A stretch of DNA of 62,435 nt from an uncultured Lachnospiraceae bacterium. GTDB lineage: Bacteria > Bacillota > Clostridia > Lachnospirales > Lachnospiraceae. The position numbers and the translations under genes were made by a program. This document shows positions 14,087 through 23,120 of this stretch, one piece after another (the stretch's first letter is position 1; each line of letters opens with the position of its first letter). The stretch spans positions 1 to 62,435 of the forward strand of contig CAJTTT010000020.1 in assembly GCA_910579285.1 (NCBI GenBank), given 5' to 3'. A model generated the notes under the pieces. The model ran no database searches, was not told the DNA's origin, and saw nothing but the letters and a program-made list of their open reading frames with translations.

Positions 14087-16963
14087 TTAGTCGGCATTGA
14101 TTGCGCCGCCTTCGAGTTCGCTTGCCGTACCAGTAAGGATTTCCTTTTCATCCTTCAACCCGTAATAGTATTCGTACACATCCTTTGCGATCTGGGCTGC
14201 GTAGTCGGATGTATAGCCGTTCGCCACACGCACCGTCACCGATATTTCCGGTGCCTCGTAGGGGGCATAGCTGATAAAAAGCGCATGGTTTGGACGGTTC
14301 CTGCTCTCCTGAGCAGTACCTGTCTTGCCTGCCACGTTCACATCCAGATCCGAAAAGTACGCTTTGTTCTCTACCACCTGGCGCATTCCCGCATGGATTG
14401 CGTCCCAGTATGCCGAATCCATGTCAATCCGATTCCTGACTACAGCCGCATTGTCCCGGATCAGGCCGCCGCTCTGGTCCTCGATCTTATCCACCAGAGT
14501 TAAATTATAACATGTTCCGCTGTTCGCAACGGTTGTAACATATCGCGCAAGCCCTGCCGTGGTATAGTTGTTAGTACCGTGGCCGATGGCGGAACGAACC
14601 GCATCCAGATCGGATACCCCGGGCGCATACTCCTCTATCTCAATTCCCGAAGTTTCCGAAAGGCCGTACATATCTGCATATTTCGCCAGTTTGTTCAGAC
14701 CGACACTGTCATTGTAGGTGTCACCAACCGTGCCAAGACGGTACCCCACCTCGTAGAAATAGTAGTTGCAGGAATACCGAAGTCCCCCCGTCACATTCAA
14801 GGCGCCGTGCGCGCCGGGATAAATATGACATCTGGGCGGCTGTGTGATCTTGTCGAAGATACCCACACAGGAAATGGACTCGGTGAGCGTAATGACCCCC
14901 TCCAAAAGTCCTGCCGTGGCGGAAACCGGCTTGAACGTAGATCCCGGCGCTGTCCGCTGCTGGGTCGCGTAGTTTAACATCGGACTGGACAAATCATTTC
15001 TCAGACTTGCGAAATAAGCGGCATCCACGCCGTTCGCCATCCGATTGTTATCATAGCTCGGATAAGAAGATATGGCCAGCACATCCCCCTTATTCACATC
15101 CGTGACAACGATGGAGCCGGAATAGGGATCCAGTGCAAGCTGCGCCGGCGTCAGGTCAAGCTGCTCGATACGGTTTCTCATAAACGCATAAGGCGTCAAC
15201 GCTCCGGCTCTGAACTGCGCAATTTCATCCTCCTCTGGTTCCACCACATACTGCTCCATAAGCAGTTCACAGATCTGACGCCCGGAGAGCTCATCGTTTA
15301 AGATCATGTAACGGTAAATCTTTTTATCAAAGTCCAGATCCCGGTCCAGGATATCGAAAATGTATTCCAAAATTTTATTGTAAATCTCCACGGAATCGGA
15401 ATAGCGCGAGTCAATATCCAGCTTGGACACATTGACCCAGTTCTGCGCAATGGCATAGTTCAGATACTCGTTCAGGCTGATGACTTCATCCTTCGTCCAC
15501 GCGATATAGGTGGCATCCGATTTGTCCACCGCATCCGTCATCAGAATATCACGCTCATACAGGGCAGCTGCCACATAGCTCTCGTAAACCTGATACTCCT
15601 CCGTCAGCGCCTCATAAGGGGTGCAGCTCTCCGTCAGCTCATCCTGCAAAGTGGCGAAAACACGCGCCTTTTTGTCCAGATATGCTTCCTGCACAGCTTT
15701 TTCCGTATCACCCGCATACTCCGATGTAAAATGGGTGGTATCGATCACATTATTGTTGATGCAGGCGTAATACACATCGTAAATGGGAATGGGGATGTTG
15801 CCGCCGCTGCCGCTCTCCGGGGGCGTATATTCCTTAATATTCTCTATTCTTTTCAAAAGAATGCTGGCAAGCTTGGATTCCAGTATATGATAGCATGCCT
15901 TCTGAAGCCCGGTATCGAGTGTCAGCACAATATCGTTTCCGGCCGCCGGCTCCACCCGGTCACTGGTTTCCACCACCTTACCCATGTTGTCCACATACAC
16001 GGTCTCGGAGCCTTTTTTGCCCTGCAGCTCCATCTCCATAGAGGCCTCAATCCCGGATTTTCCTACCGTGTCATTCAAATCATAGCTGGGCTCCTGCGCC
16101 TGCAGCTCTTCCAGCTCTTCCTGCGCCACACGCCCAGTATAGCCGATCACCTGGGCATAATAGATGCTCTCATTATATTTTCGGATCGTTCCTTCCGCGA
16201 TAGACACACCGTCCAGACTGTCCGCATTCTCCATAATGACAGCCACCGTCTCCTGCGAGACATTTTCTGCCACCGTGGTAGCAATGTATCTCTGGTAGCT
16301 GTTGGCGCTCATGGCATAGCGGATGGTAATGATCTTTAACACTTCCTCTTTGGAAAAGCCAAGACCTTCCACAAAGCTGTCCGAATCATCGTCGTCCGTA
16401 TAATCACCGATGCCGTAACGGCCTGTCCCGCACAGATATTTGACCACATCCTCAGGGGCGGCTGCTTTCTCCCGCTCCTTCAAGTCATCTGTGGACGCGT
16501 AACCGTAAATATCCGCCAGAAAACGCAGAAGCTGCGTGCCTTCCACATTGTACGCATACTCGCCGTTTTTACCAAGTTCAATGTGGAAATCGCTGATCAC
16601 CTGGTCACCGTTTGCTTCGATCATGGCAATCAGCCTGCGGATCGCATCATTCAGCTTCGCATTCTTTCCCCGGCCCGATTCGTACACGTCCTCAATGGTC
16701 ACGGAGTAAGCCAGCTCATTGTATGCCAGAAGATTGCCGTTCCTGTCCAGAATATTACCCCTGGTGGCAGGCAGCGTCCTCTCCTTTTTGATTTTTAGCT
16801 GGAAGTCATTGTAATACTGCTCCCCGTTCACGATCTGGAGCTGGAAAATCCAGTAAATGAGATATCCGCCCATGCCGGCAACCACAAGCATCAGCACGAG
16901 CAGCCGGGAAGTGACCATGTTCATAAAATTTTCTTTAAAACGCTCTAACAGTTCCTCAAACAA
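14087..16963 (-). CDS. mrdA: penicillin-binding protein 2, elongation-specific transpeptidase
   Basis: A class B PBP that cross-links peptidoglycan in the rod complex with RodA. The order is an N-terminal cytoplasmic tail and membrane helix (residues about 18-38), a PBP dimer domain (LPATRGNILDRNGNLLAYNE), then the transpeptidase with SxxK in TAPGSTFKP, SxN as YSCNYYF and KTG as VAGKTGTAQES. At 958 residues it is about 300 longer than typical PBP2. The excess is a poorly conserved-looking stretch of roughly residues 380-640 between the dimer domain and the active-site Ser. The start is a TTG at 16963, overlapping mreD by 8 bp, with GAGGAGCGGAAAG upstream; an ATG at 16924 is the alternative. 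Confidence 0.93.
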   Translation of the reverse strand: MFEELLERFKENFMNMVTSRLLVLMLVVAGMGGYLIYWIFQLQIVNGEQYYNDFQLKIKKERTLPATRGNILDRNGNLLAYNELAYSVTIEDVYESGRGKNAKLNDAIRRLIAMIEANGDQVISDFHIELGKNGEYAYNVEGTQLLRFLADIYGYASTDDLKEREKAAAPEDVVKYLCGTGRYGIGDYTDDDDSDSFVEGLGFSKEEVLKIITIRYAMSANSYQRYIATTVAENVSQETVAVIMENADSLDGVSIAEGTIRKYNESIYYAQVIGYTGRVAQEELEELQAQEPSYDLNDTVGKSGIEASMEMELQGKKGSETVYVDNMGKVVETSDRVEPAAGNDIVLTLDTGLQKACYHILESKLASILLKRIENIKEYTPPESGSGGNIPIPIYDVYYACINNNVIDTTHFTSEYAGDTEKAVQEAYLDKKARVFATLQDELTESCTPYEALTEEYQVYESYVAAALYERDILMTDAVDKSDATYIAWTKDEVISLNEYLNYAIAQNWVNVSKLDIDSRYSDSVEIYNKILEYIFDILDRDLDFDKKIYRYMILNDELSGRQICELLMEQYVVEPEEDEIAQFRAGALTPYAFMRNRIEQLDLTPAQLALDPYSGSIVVTDVNKGDVLAISSYPSYDNNRMANGVDAAYFASLRNDLSSPMLNYATQQRTAPGSTFKPVSATAGLLEGVITLTESISCVGIFDKITQPPRCHIYPGAHGALNVTGGLRYSCNYYFYEVGYRLGTVGDTYNDSVGLNKLAKYADMYGLSETSGIEIEEYAPGVSDLDAVRSAIGHGTNNYTTAGLARYVTTVANSGTCYNLTLVDKIEDQSGGLIRDNAAVVRNRIDMDSAYWDAIHAGMRQVVENKAYFSDLDVNVAGKTGTAQESRNRPNHALFISYAPYEAPEISVTVRVANGYTSDYAAQIAKDVYEYYYGLKDEKEILTGTASELEGGAINAD

Positions 16964-17474
16964 ACTTCTTTCCGCTCCTCAGTTCGCTTCGCTCAAGCCC
17001 GGTGTTAATCCAGAGAATGAGCGGATATAAAAGCAACGTAACCGCAATGGTATACACAATTTCCGGTAAAATAATGTGCAGGAGGTAGTATGTAAATTCA
17101 AAACGTCCACGCAGAAGAAACAGGATCACATAGCATCCAATCCCGTAGAGAAAATCGCTGCACAGAATCAGCGCCACAGGCAGTTTGATATCCTGGGGAT
17201 AAAAAATCGCCGCAAACTTGCCGTTCATATAGCCGATGTACATGTAAAGAAGCGCATAAAATCCGATCACGGTGGCAAAAAAAATATCCACCAGCAGACC
17301 GCAGAAAAAGCCGATTAAGAGCCCTGTCTTCTCTCCACGCATAAAACCAAAGGAGGCCGTCAGGACAATCAGTAGATTCGGCACAATCCCCCCAAAGGCA
17401 AGCGCCCGAAACACCGTGCACTGCAGCAGGAAACATATGAAAATCAAAACTGCGGTAATGATGCCACGTTTCAT
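16956..17474 (-). CDS. mreD: rod shape-determining protein MreD
   Basis: A 172-residue membrane protein of the elongasome with about five membrane helices, beginning MKRGIITAVLIFICFLLQ. The family-typical GIVPNLLIVLTASFGFMRGE and LIGFFCGLLVDIFF blocks are present. The open frame reaches 17516, but those codons lie inside a repeat element; the ATG at 17474 has GGAGAATTTGCG upstream. It is followed by PBP2 with an 8-bp overlap, and is separated from mreC by the 95-bp structured element. Confidence 0.92.
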   Translation of the reverse strand: MKRGIITAVLIFICFLLQCTVFRALAFGGIVPNLLIVLTASFGFMRGEKTGLLIGFFCGLLVDIFFATVIGFYALLYMYIGYMNGKFAAIFYPQDIKLPVALILCSDFLYGIGCYVILFLLRGRFEFTYYLLHIILPEIVYTIAVTLLLYPLILWINTGLERSELRSGKKFV

Positions 17475-17494
17475 CGCAAATTCTCCATCTGTCA

Positions 17495-17589
17495 GAGAAT
17501 GCCGCTTTTCAGGCATTCTCTTGATTGAGACTTAGAATTTCTTGGCGTTCCGTCCTATGGCAGGACGTCTTTAGAAATTCTTCTCAATC
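17495..17589 (-). repeat. 95-bp structured element, family 2 copy A (mreC-mreD gap)
   Basis: On the minus strand, GATTGAGA and GAATTTCT pair with AGAAATTC and TCTCAATC. They enclose CGTCCT-GCCAT-AGGACG and a GAACGCCA segment. A second hairpin GAGAATGCC..GGCATTCTC follows. The element supplies the mreC stop codon (TGA within GATTGAGA). Copy B at 30363 has different stem bases that still pair. Confidence 0.8.
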
Positions 17590-18453
17590 TGGTACCGTCT
17601 GTTTCAACTGCCGGATCACCAGAACTTCCTCCAGATGCTCAAAATCCACAGCCGGCGTTATGTACCCAGACTTGGTCAGATTGTTCGCATCAGGAGTGAT
17701 GGTATTGATATAGCCAATCAGAATACCCGGCAGAAATTTGTCACTGATATCGGACGTGACCACCTTATCTCCTTCCACCACCACGTCATCGCTGTCCACG
17801 AGCTGTTCAAACTCAATGACGCCGGAGGCGTAAAGTTTCAGATTTCCGGAGACAATCATGCGGTCCGCGCTGGAAAGCACCATCGCGCTCACATTGGAGT
17901 CGTCCGCAATGATGGATTTCACCTTTGCCCAGTTGGGTCCTACATCCACCACACGCCCCACAAGACCGCTTCCCGCCATCACATTCATATCCACAGCGAT
18001 GCCGTCGCTGGCGCCTTTGTTGATCACAAAGGAATAAAACCAGTTGCCGGAATCCCTGGCAATGATGCGCGCTCCCGTCTTCTCGTACTCTTCGTACTGG
18101 GCGTCAAGGTTGTACAGCTCTCGCAGGTTGGTCAGCTCGTAACGGTTCTGCTGGAGCCTTGTGTTCTCGATGGTCAGCTCATCCACCTTCGCCCTGAGCT
18201 GCTCATTCTGCTCGAGAAGCTCCCTGATCTGCACAAGCTCCTCCGACCGGCCGGAAAGCCAGCTTCCCACCACGCTGATCCCCTCCTCAAAGGGAACCAC
18301 AATATATCCCGCAACAGCGGACAGCGGGCCGCTGAACACCTTCGTGTTAAAGGTGAGCAGAACCATTGCCGTACAGAGGATTGTTAAAATAAAAAGGAGA
18401 TATTTACCGGGTAACGTAAATTTCTCTCCTTTTTTCTTGACGATTGGACTCAT
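17584..18453 (-). CDS. mreC: rod shape-determining protein MreC
   Basis: A 289-residue elongasome scaffold. It has a short basic cytoplasmic tail (KKKGEKFTLPGK), a membrane helix at about 18-38, a coiled coil (residues about 65-110, rich in Leu, Glu and Arg), and the extracellular beta-rich domain with NWFYSFVINKGASDGIAVDM and GLVGRVVDVGPNWAKV. The ATG overlaps mreB's stop (ATGA). The stop codon lies inside the first bases of the downstream repeat, so the last residues (QLKQTVPD) may have been altered by that insertion (inference). Confidence 0.94.
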   Translation of the reverse strand: MSPIVKKKGEKFTLPGKYLLFILTILCTAMVLLTFNTKVFSGPLSAVAGYIVVPFEEGISVVGSWLSGRSEELVQIRELLEQNEQLRAKVDELTIENTRLQQNRYELTNLRELYNLDAQYEEYEKTGARIIARDSGNWFYSFVINKGASDGIAVDMNVMAGSGLVGRVVDVGPNWAKVKSIIADDSNVSAMVLSSADRMIVSGNLKLYASGVIEFEQLVDSDDVVVEGDKVVTSDISDKFLPGILIGYINTITPDANNLTKSGYITPAVDFEHLEEVLVIRQLKQTVPD

Positions 18454-19460
18454 TTACTCATTCCTTCTATCGCGTAAGCTACCGATTTATAATTTTCTTC
18501 CTTGATAATCTTTGCAAGGCCGAGAGCCACGCTGGTCACCGGGTTTTCAGAGACGTTTACCTGCAGTCCCGTGCCCTTGCTCATAAGCTGCGCAAGCTTA
18601 CTCACCTGTGACGCGCCGCCTGTCAGATAAATGCCGTGGCGGTAGATATCTGCCGCCAGCTCCGGCGGAGTACGCTCCAGAATCACCTTGATATTGTCTA
18701 TGATGGAATTAAAATGCTCGATCAGACACTCATCCACGAGAGCAGTGGGAATTTCTCTCTCCACGGGCAGTCCCGTCACGATATCTCTGCCGTAGACTAC
18801 CGCCCCCATCCTCTGATCCTCCAGATCGAGAAGGGATGTCTTTACAACCTCCGCCGTCTTTCCGCCGATGATCAGACTGTACTCACGGCGGATCGCCGCC
18901 TTGATGGCCTCGTCAAATTTGCGGCCTCCCACTTTAATCAGACGGCTTAAGACGATGCCTCCCAATGAGAGAATAGAGATTTCCGTCGTATCAAAACCCA
19001 CATTGACAACCAGCACACCCTGCGAATTTTTCACGTCAATACCGAGTCCGAGCCCGTCCGCAACGGCCTTATCCACCACCATGACCTTTCTGGCCTTCAC
19101 ATTGGATTCCTTGATCAGATCCTTAAAGGCGCGCTTCTCCACCTCAGTCACATCCCACGGAACAGCAATGTAGTAGTCGGCAGGACGAACATTATTTTTC
19201 ATCATGCCGCTCAGAAAATATTTGATCAGCGTCTCCATGTTCTGGATATCCGCAATCACGCCGTTACTCAAAGGATAAGTGATGTTGATGTTGCTGGGCG
19301 CCTTCTCATACATCTCGAACGCCGCATCGCCGTACGCAAAGAGCGTCTTCTTATTCTCGATGGCGATCATGTTTTTTTCCACAAAAACATCATCGTCTGC
19401 ACGGTTGTAAATTTTGATATTGCTTGTGCCAAGATCAATTCCAAATGCGTTGTTTGCCAA
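18450..19460 (-). CDS. mreB: rod shape-determining actin homologue MreB
   Basis: A 336-residue actin-like ATPase that forms membrane-bound filaments steering side-wall synthesis. Phosphate 1 (GIDLGTSNIKIY), connect 1 (KVMVVDKAVADGLGLGI), phosphate 2 (VVNVGFDTTEISILSLGG) and the adenosine motif (HGIYLTGGASQVSKL) are all recognisable. The phosphate 2 motif differs slightly from the common DIGGGTTE form. It is coupled to mreC and follows radC with a 21-bp gap. MreB and Mbl paralogues cannot be told apart here, but the linked mreCD genes support MreB. Confidence 0.95.
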   Translation of the reverse strand: MANNAFGIDLGTSNIKIYNRADDDVFVEKNMIAIENKKTLFAYGDAAFEMYEKAPSNINITYPLSNGVIADIQNMETLIKYFLSGMMKNNVRPADYYIAVPWDVTEVEKRAFKDLIKESNVKARKVMVVDKAVADGLGLGIDVKNSQGVLVVNVGFDTTEISILSLGGIVLSRLIKVGGRKFDEAIKAAIRREYSLIIGGKTAEVVKTSLLDLEDQRMGAVVYGRDIVTGLPVEREIPTALVDECLIEHFNSIIDNIKVILERTPPELAADIYRHGIYLTGGASQVSKLAQLMSKGTGLQVNVSENPVTSVALGLAKIIKEENYKSVAYAIEGMSK

Positions 19461-19481
19461 GGTAAGTGTACCCCTTTCTCT

Positions 19482-20207
19482 TTACATTTCAATCGACATA
19501 TCTGTCAGTAATTTACTCTCTTTAAAGCTGAAATAATTGTTGTCCCCCAGAATAATGTGGTCCACCAGAGGAATGTCCATGAGGACTCCCGTCCGGCCGA
19601 TCCGCTCCGTAACCAGAAGGTCGTTCTCGCTTGGGACAGGATTTCCGCCCGGATGATTATGCAGAAGCATAATGCCGGCCGCGCCGTTTCGAAAGGCTTT
19701 GATAAAAACCTCTCTCGGTGAAAGAAGGGAGGCGTTAGCCGTACCTTTCGAGAGTATTTCCTCCCCAATCAGATGATAACCCGAATCCAGAAGCAAAAGC
19801 AGGATATGCTCCACACACTCATGGCGGAACCGCTCCATGTAATAATCTGCAACGGAGTACGGATCGTGAAAAGAAAGCCCGTTTTTCGCCTTTGCCCGGG
19901 CCATCCGCTTCGCAAGTTCCGCGATTGCCTTAAGCTGGACCGCTTTCACCTCGCCGATCCCCTCAATTTTCTGCAGATCCTTTACGGGTATGTGGTACAG
20001 CCCAAGGAGACCGTTCCCGTATCCTGCTGTCTTGGCCAGAACCCGCTCCCCAAGCTCCCTGGCGCTCACCCCTCTCGTTCCCGTCCGAAGGAGGATGGCC
20101 AGAAGCTCCGAGTCTGTAAGGCTCTCGCTTCCAAAGGCGGCAAATTTCTCATATGGAAGATTTTGCTGCCTATAATACTCATTGTTCTCACACTTTCCTG
20201 TTTTCAT
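19482..20207 (-). CDS. radC: RadC-family JAB-domain protein
   Basis: About 241 residues: an N-terminal helix-hairpin-helix part (GLYHIPVKDLQKIEGIGEVK) and a C-terminal JAB/MPN domain with the complete metal motif LLHNHPGGNPVPSEND. Despite the historical name, no repair role is established for the family; the fold suggests a metal-dependent hydrolase. The ATG at 20207 was chosen over an upstream TTG at 20237; neither has a strong ribosome binding site. The radC-mreB adjacency is widespread in Firmicutes. Confidence 0.92.
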   Translation of the reverse strand: MKTGKCENNEYYRQQNLPYEKFAAFGSESLTDSELLAILLRTGTRGVSARELGERVLAKTAGYGNGLLGLYHIPVKDLQKIEGIGEVKAVQLKAIAELAKRMARAKAKNGLSFHDPYSVADYYMERFRHECVEHILLLLLDSGYHLIGEEILSKGTANASLLSPREVFIKAFRNGAAGIMLLHNHPGGNPVPSENDLLVTERIGRTGVLMDIPLVDHIILGDNNYFSFKESKLLTDMSIEM

Positions 20208-20246
20208 GCAGTCTCTTTCCCGACGGCTTCTCTCCAAAAGGACAGG

Positions 20247-20483
20247 TCAGATCATGCGGTATATGATGATCGCCAGGGCGATCCCCAAAATGCTTGCTAT
20301 GGTGATCTTGATCGACAGTGCGAACGTGACGCTTAAAATGCCAAGATCCAGCACCAGGGGCTGTGACAGACCAAATGACTGTCCATAGTTCAGCCATGTG
20401 GAGGGAAACAGGCTCCCGATAAAGCCGCCGATCACAATTCCCGCCAAAATCAGCAGGAAGCAGGCCCAGTTATTTTTGCGCAT
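20247..20483 (-). CDS. small two-helix membrane protein, DUF4321-like
   Basis: A 78-residue protein made of two hydrophobic helices (WACFLLILAGIVIGGFIGSL, and a C-terminal one from about 48 to 77 rich in Ile, Leu and Ala). It is joined by a short loop with SFGLSQPLVLDLG. It matches my memory of the DUF4321 family, which sits beside radC and mreB in Clostridia; the function is unknown. It is the first gene of the long rod-shape operon, with AAAGGAG upstream of its ATG and a promoter at 20514-20542. Confidence 0.82.
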   Translation of the reverse strand: MRKNNWACFLLILAGIVIGGFIGSLFPSTWLNYGQSFGLSQPLVLDLGILSVTFALSIKITIASILGIALAIIIYRMI

Positions 20484-20513
20484 AAAAAATACAATCTCCT
20501 TTCCCCAACGCCC

Positions 20514-20542
20514 ATTTTAACACAATCAGATTTTGATGTATA
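20514..20542 (-). promoter_or_regulatory. promoter of the radC-mre-min operon
   Basis: On the minus strand TATACA (20542-20537) and TAAAAT (20519-20514) are 17 bp apart, about 30 bp before the first gene. It is a reasonable sigma-A match (four and five of six bases). Confidence 0.55.
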
Positions 20543-20577
20543 CTAGAAACAGGAAATTTTTTACACACCATGCATCA

Positions 20578-21870
20578 TTAAATGCGGACAATTCCGCAAT
20601 CTGCCAAATTCTGCAGGCTCTTTAAGATACCGAGCTTCGCGTGGGGAAAAGTCAGTCCGCCCTGAAAATACACCGCATAGGGAGGCGCAATCGGGCCGTC
20701 TGCGGAAAGTTCAATGGAAGAGCCGGAAACAAACGCCCCAGCCGCCATGATGACCTTTGCGTCATAGCCGGGCATATCCCACGGTTCCGGCTTCACAAAA
20801 CTGTCCACCGGGGCCGCCGCCTGAATGCCCTCACAGAAAGCAATCACACCCTCCGGCGAGCCGAAGGTCACGGCTTGGATGATATCGTGGCGGCTCTCCG
20901 ACCCGTCCGGCACCACCGCAAATCCAAGCTTTTCGTAAATATTCGCCGCAAATATGGCCCCTTTCAAGGCGGAAGACGTCACCGTCGGCGCCAGGAACAG
21001 CCCCTGATAGAAGGCGGGAAGTATGCCCAGGGAAGCGCCCACCTCCTTGGCCAGTCCCGGGGAAGTCAGCCGGCAGGCCGCATTCTCCACGCATTCCCGT
21101 TTTCCGGCAATATAGCCGCCGATGGGCGCAAGCCCGCCGCCCGGATTTTTGATGAGCGACCCGACCACCATATCCGCCCCCGCCTCAGAGGGTTCCGTGG
21201 TTTCCACAAACTCCCCGTAACAGTTGTCCACCATTACGAGAACGTCCGGCTTGATCTGCTTCACAAAGGAAATCAGTTCACCGATGCGGGCCACGGACAA
21301 AGTCGGCCTTGTCTGGTAGCCCTTGGAACGCTGGATGGTAACCAGTCTTGTTTTCCCGTTAATGGCGGCGCGGATGCCTTCGTAGTCAAAACCGCCTTCA
21401 GGCAGAAGATCCACCTGCCTGTAAGTGATGCCGTACTCCGCAAGAGAACCTCTGGACGGGCGGATGCCGATCACCTCCTCCAGCGTGTCGTAGGGCTTCC
21501 CTACCGGGGATAACAGCTCGTCCCCCGGCCGCAGATTGCTCATCAGAGCAAGCGCAAGCGCATGGGTGCCGCAGGTAATCTGCGGCCGCACAAGCGCATC
21601 CTCCGTCCGAAAGACATCTGCATACACGGTTTCTAACGTATCACGCCCCAGATCGTTGTAACCATACCCCGTGGTGCCCAGCAGACATGCCTCGCTGACA
21701 CCTGCCTCCTGCATGGCCCAGATCACCTTGAGCTGGTTGTACTCTGCCGTCTCGTCTATCTGCCGGAACCGCTCCCGGAGGGATGACAGAATCTCCTCCC
21801 CAAAACGGGATACCGCCTCCGAAATGCCAAACTGTTTATATATGCCGTCAATCTCCCTCATTTTCCCCAT
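20578..21870 (-). CDS. methionine gamma-lyase family PLP enzyme (aluminium-resistance-like)
   Basis: A 430-residue fold-type I PLP enzyme. Recognisable parts are CGTHALALALMSNLRPGDEL in the cofactor pocket, the Asp-bearing DVLVMVDNCYGEFVE, and the PLP lysine in VVGSLIKNPGGGLAPIGGYI. The family was once called aluminium resistance protein and is related to cystathionine and methionine gamma-lyases. The substrate is not established. Its place directly after miaA and before the radC operon is common in Clostridia (recalled). The ATG at 21870 has GAGGAAAGG upstream and was preferred to 21903; an ATG at 21861 is also possible. Confidence 0.88.
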   Translation of the reverse strand: MGKMREIDGIYKQFGISEAVSRFGEEILSSLRERFRQIDETAEYNQLKVIWAMQEAGVSEACLLGTTGYGYNDLGRDTLETVYADVFRTEDALVRPQITCGTHALALALMSNLRPGDELLSPVGKPYDTLEEVIGIRPSRGSLAEYGITYRQVDLLPEGGFDYEGIRAAINGKTRLVTIQRSKGYQTRPTLSVARIGELISFVKQIKPDVLVMVDNCYGEFVETTEPSEAGADMVVGSLIKNPGGGLAPIGGYIAGKRECVENAACRLTSPGLAKEVGASLGILPAFYQGLFLAPTVTSSALKGAIFAANIYEKLGFAVVPDGSESRHDIIQAVTFGSPEGVIAFCEGIQAAAPVDSFVKPEPWDMPGYDAKVIMAAGAFVSGSSIELSADGPIAPPYAVYFQGGLTFPHAKLGILKSLQNLADCGIVRI

Positions 21871-22163
21871 CCTGCCTTTCCTCTGCCTTTGTATATTTTG
21901 CACATCATTTCTGGTTTTCCTCGCATGATCTTTGTCGAAACCCTTGTAAAATCAGCGTTTTGCGTCAACTGTTCTCCTGCATCTTCCTGCTTTTGCACAA
22001 TCCGTCCAGGCTTGTTTTACCTGTATAACAATATTTTTTAATAGCATTTTTCGTTCAATAACACAATCTATTCCAAATAACACAGTCTATGCATTCGTAA
22101 TTTCGTGGTTTTTTTGTCCGTTTCCCTTAAAAAACCCATAATCCATCGGCATTTGACAAATCC
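21871..22163. other. gap between miaA and the PLP enzyme
   Basis: 293 bp, AT-rich in its left half, with T and A runs and no open frame of note. A TTGACG on the minus strand near 21964-21969 has no convincing -10 partner. I see no strong hairpin. Confidence 0.4.
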
Positions 22164-23120
22164 TTACAGGATAATCCCTTTTTCGCGCAGGAAATCCTGC
22201 ATGAATCCCAATATCTTTTGACTATTATAGTCAAAAACGGTTTTGTCCACCCAAATTACCTCTTTTTCGCGCCGAAACCAGGTGAGCTGCCTCTTCGCAA
22301 AGTGCCGGGTGTCCCGTTTTATCTGGTATACCGCTTCCTCCAAAGAAATTTCTCCCTCCAGGACGGAAAGAATTTCTTTGTAGCCGAGTCCCTGCATGGA
22401 CACCATGTCCCGCCTGCATCCCAGATCCCGCAGGGCGCACACTTCCGCCTCCAGTCCTTGCGCCATCATCTGATCCACCCGCTCGTTGATTCTCTGATAA
22501 ATCCTGTCCCTGCCGTCAGTCAGAACGAAATAGGCGAAATGATAGGGCGAAGCATTCTGCCGCTGCTCCCGGTTGTGGTCTGAAATCTTTTTTCCTGTCT
22601 TTTCGTAAAACTCAATGGCACGGATCACCCGCTTTATGTTGTGGGCGTGAATGCTCTCACAGGACTCCGGATCCACCATGCGAAGCCTTTCATAGAGAAC
22701 CTCCGCTCCCTCCCTGCGGGCCTGCTCCTCAAGCGCCTGCCGCAGCGCAGTATCCTCGTCATTTTCCGTAAAATCTATGTCGTACACAAAGGCCTGGATA
22801 TAAAAGCCGGTCCCTCCCACCAAAATGGGAATATGACCCCGGCTGTAAATCTCTTCCGCCGCCTGTTTCGCCAGCTTCTGAAAGACCACCACATTAAACT
22901 CCTCGGCGGGCTCCAGCACATCAATGAGATGATGGGGCACGCCCTCCATCTCCTCCGGCGTGATTTTGGCAGAACCGATATCCATGCGGCGGTATACCTG
23001 CATGGAATCGGCGGAGATAATCTCCCCGCCGATGGCTTTTGCAAGTGCGATGGAAAGGGCTGTCTTTCCCACCGCCGTCGGGCCCGTCAGGATCACCAGC
23101 GGGCGTTTTGTCGTCTCCAT
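22164..23120 (-). CDS. miaA: tRNA dimethylallyltransferase
   Basis: Adds a dimethylallyl group to N6 of A37 in tRNAs reading codons that start with U; MiaB, encoded nearby, then methylthiolates the same base. 318 residues. The P-loop LTGPTAVGKTALSIALAKA, the DSMQVYRRMDIGSAK substrate block and the VGGTGFYIQAFVY segment are all present. The ATG at 23120 overlaps the mutL stop by one base (TGATG), so the two are coupled; a TTG one codon upstream is also possible. Confidence 0.95.
   Translation of the reverse strand: METTKRPLVILTGPTAVGKTALSIALAKAIGGEIISADSMQVYRRMDIGSAKITPEEMEGVPHHLIDVLEPAEEFNVVVFQKLAKQAAEEIYSRGHIPILVGGTGFYIQAFVYDIDFTENDEDTALRQALEEQARREGAEVLYERLRMVDPESCESIHAHNIKRVIRAIEFYEKTGKKISDHNREQRQNASPYHFAYFVLTDGRDRIYQRINERVDQMMAQGLEAEVCALRDLGCRRDMVSMQGLGYKEILSVLEGEISLEEAVYQIKRDTRHFAKRQLTWFRREKEVIWVDKTVFDYNSQKILGFMQDFLREKGIIL

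Noticed and set aside
17475..17516. Longer MreD N-terminus
   Set aside because: Those codons belong to the 95-bp repeat, and the ATG at 17474 has GGAG at the right distance.
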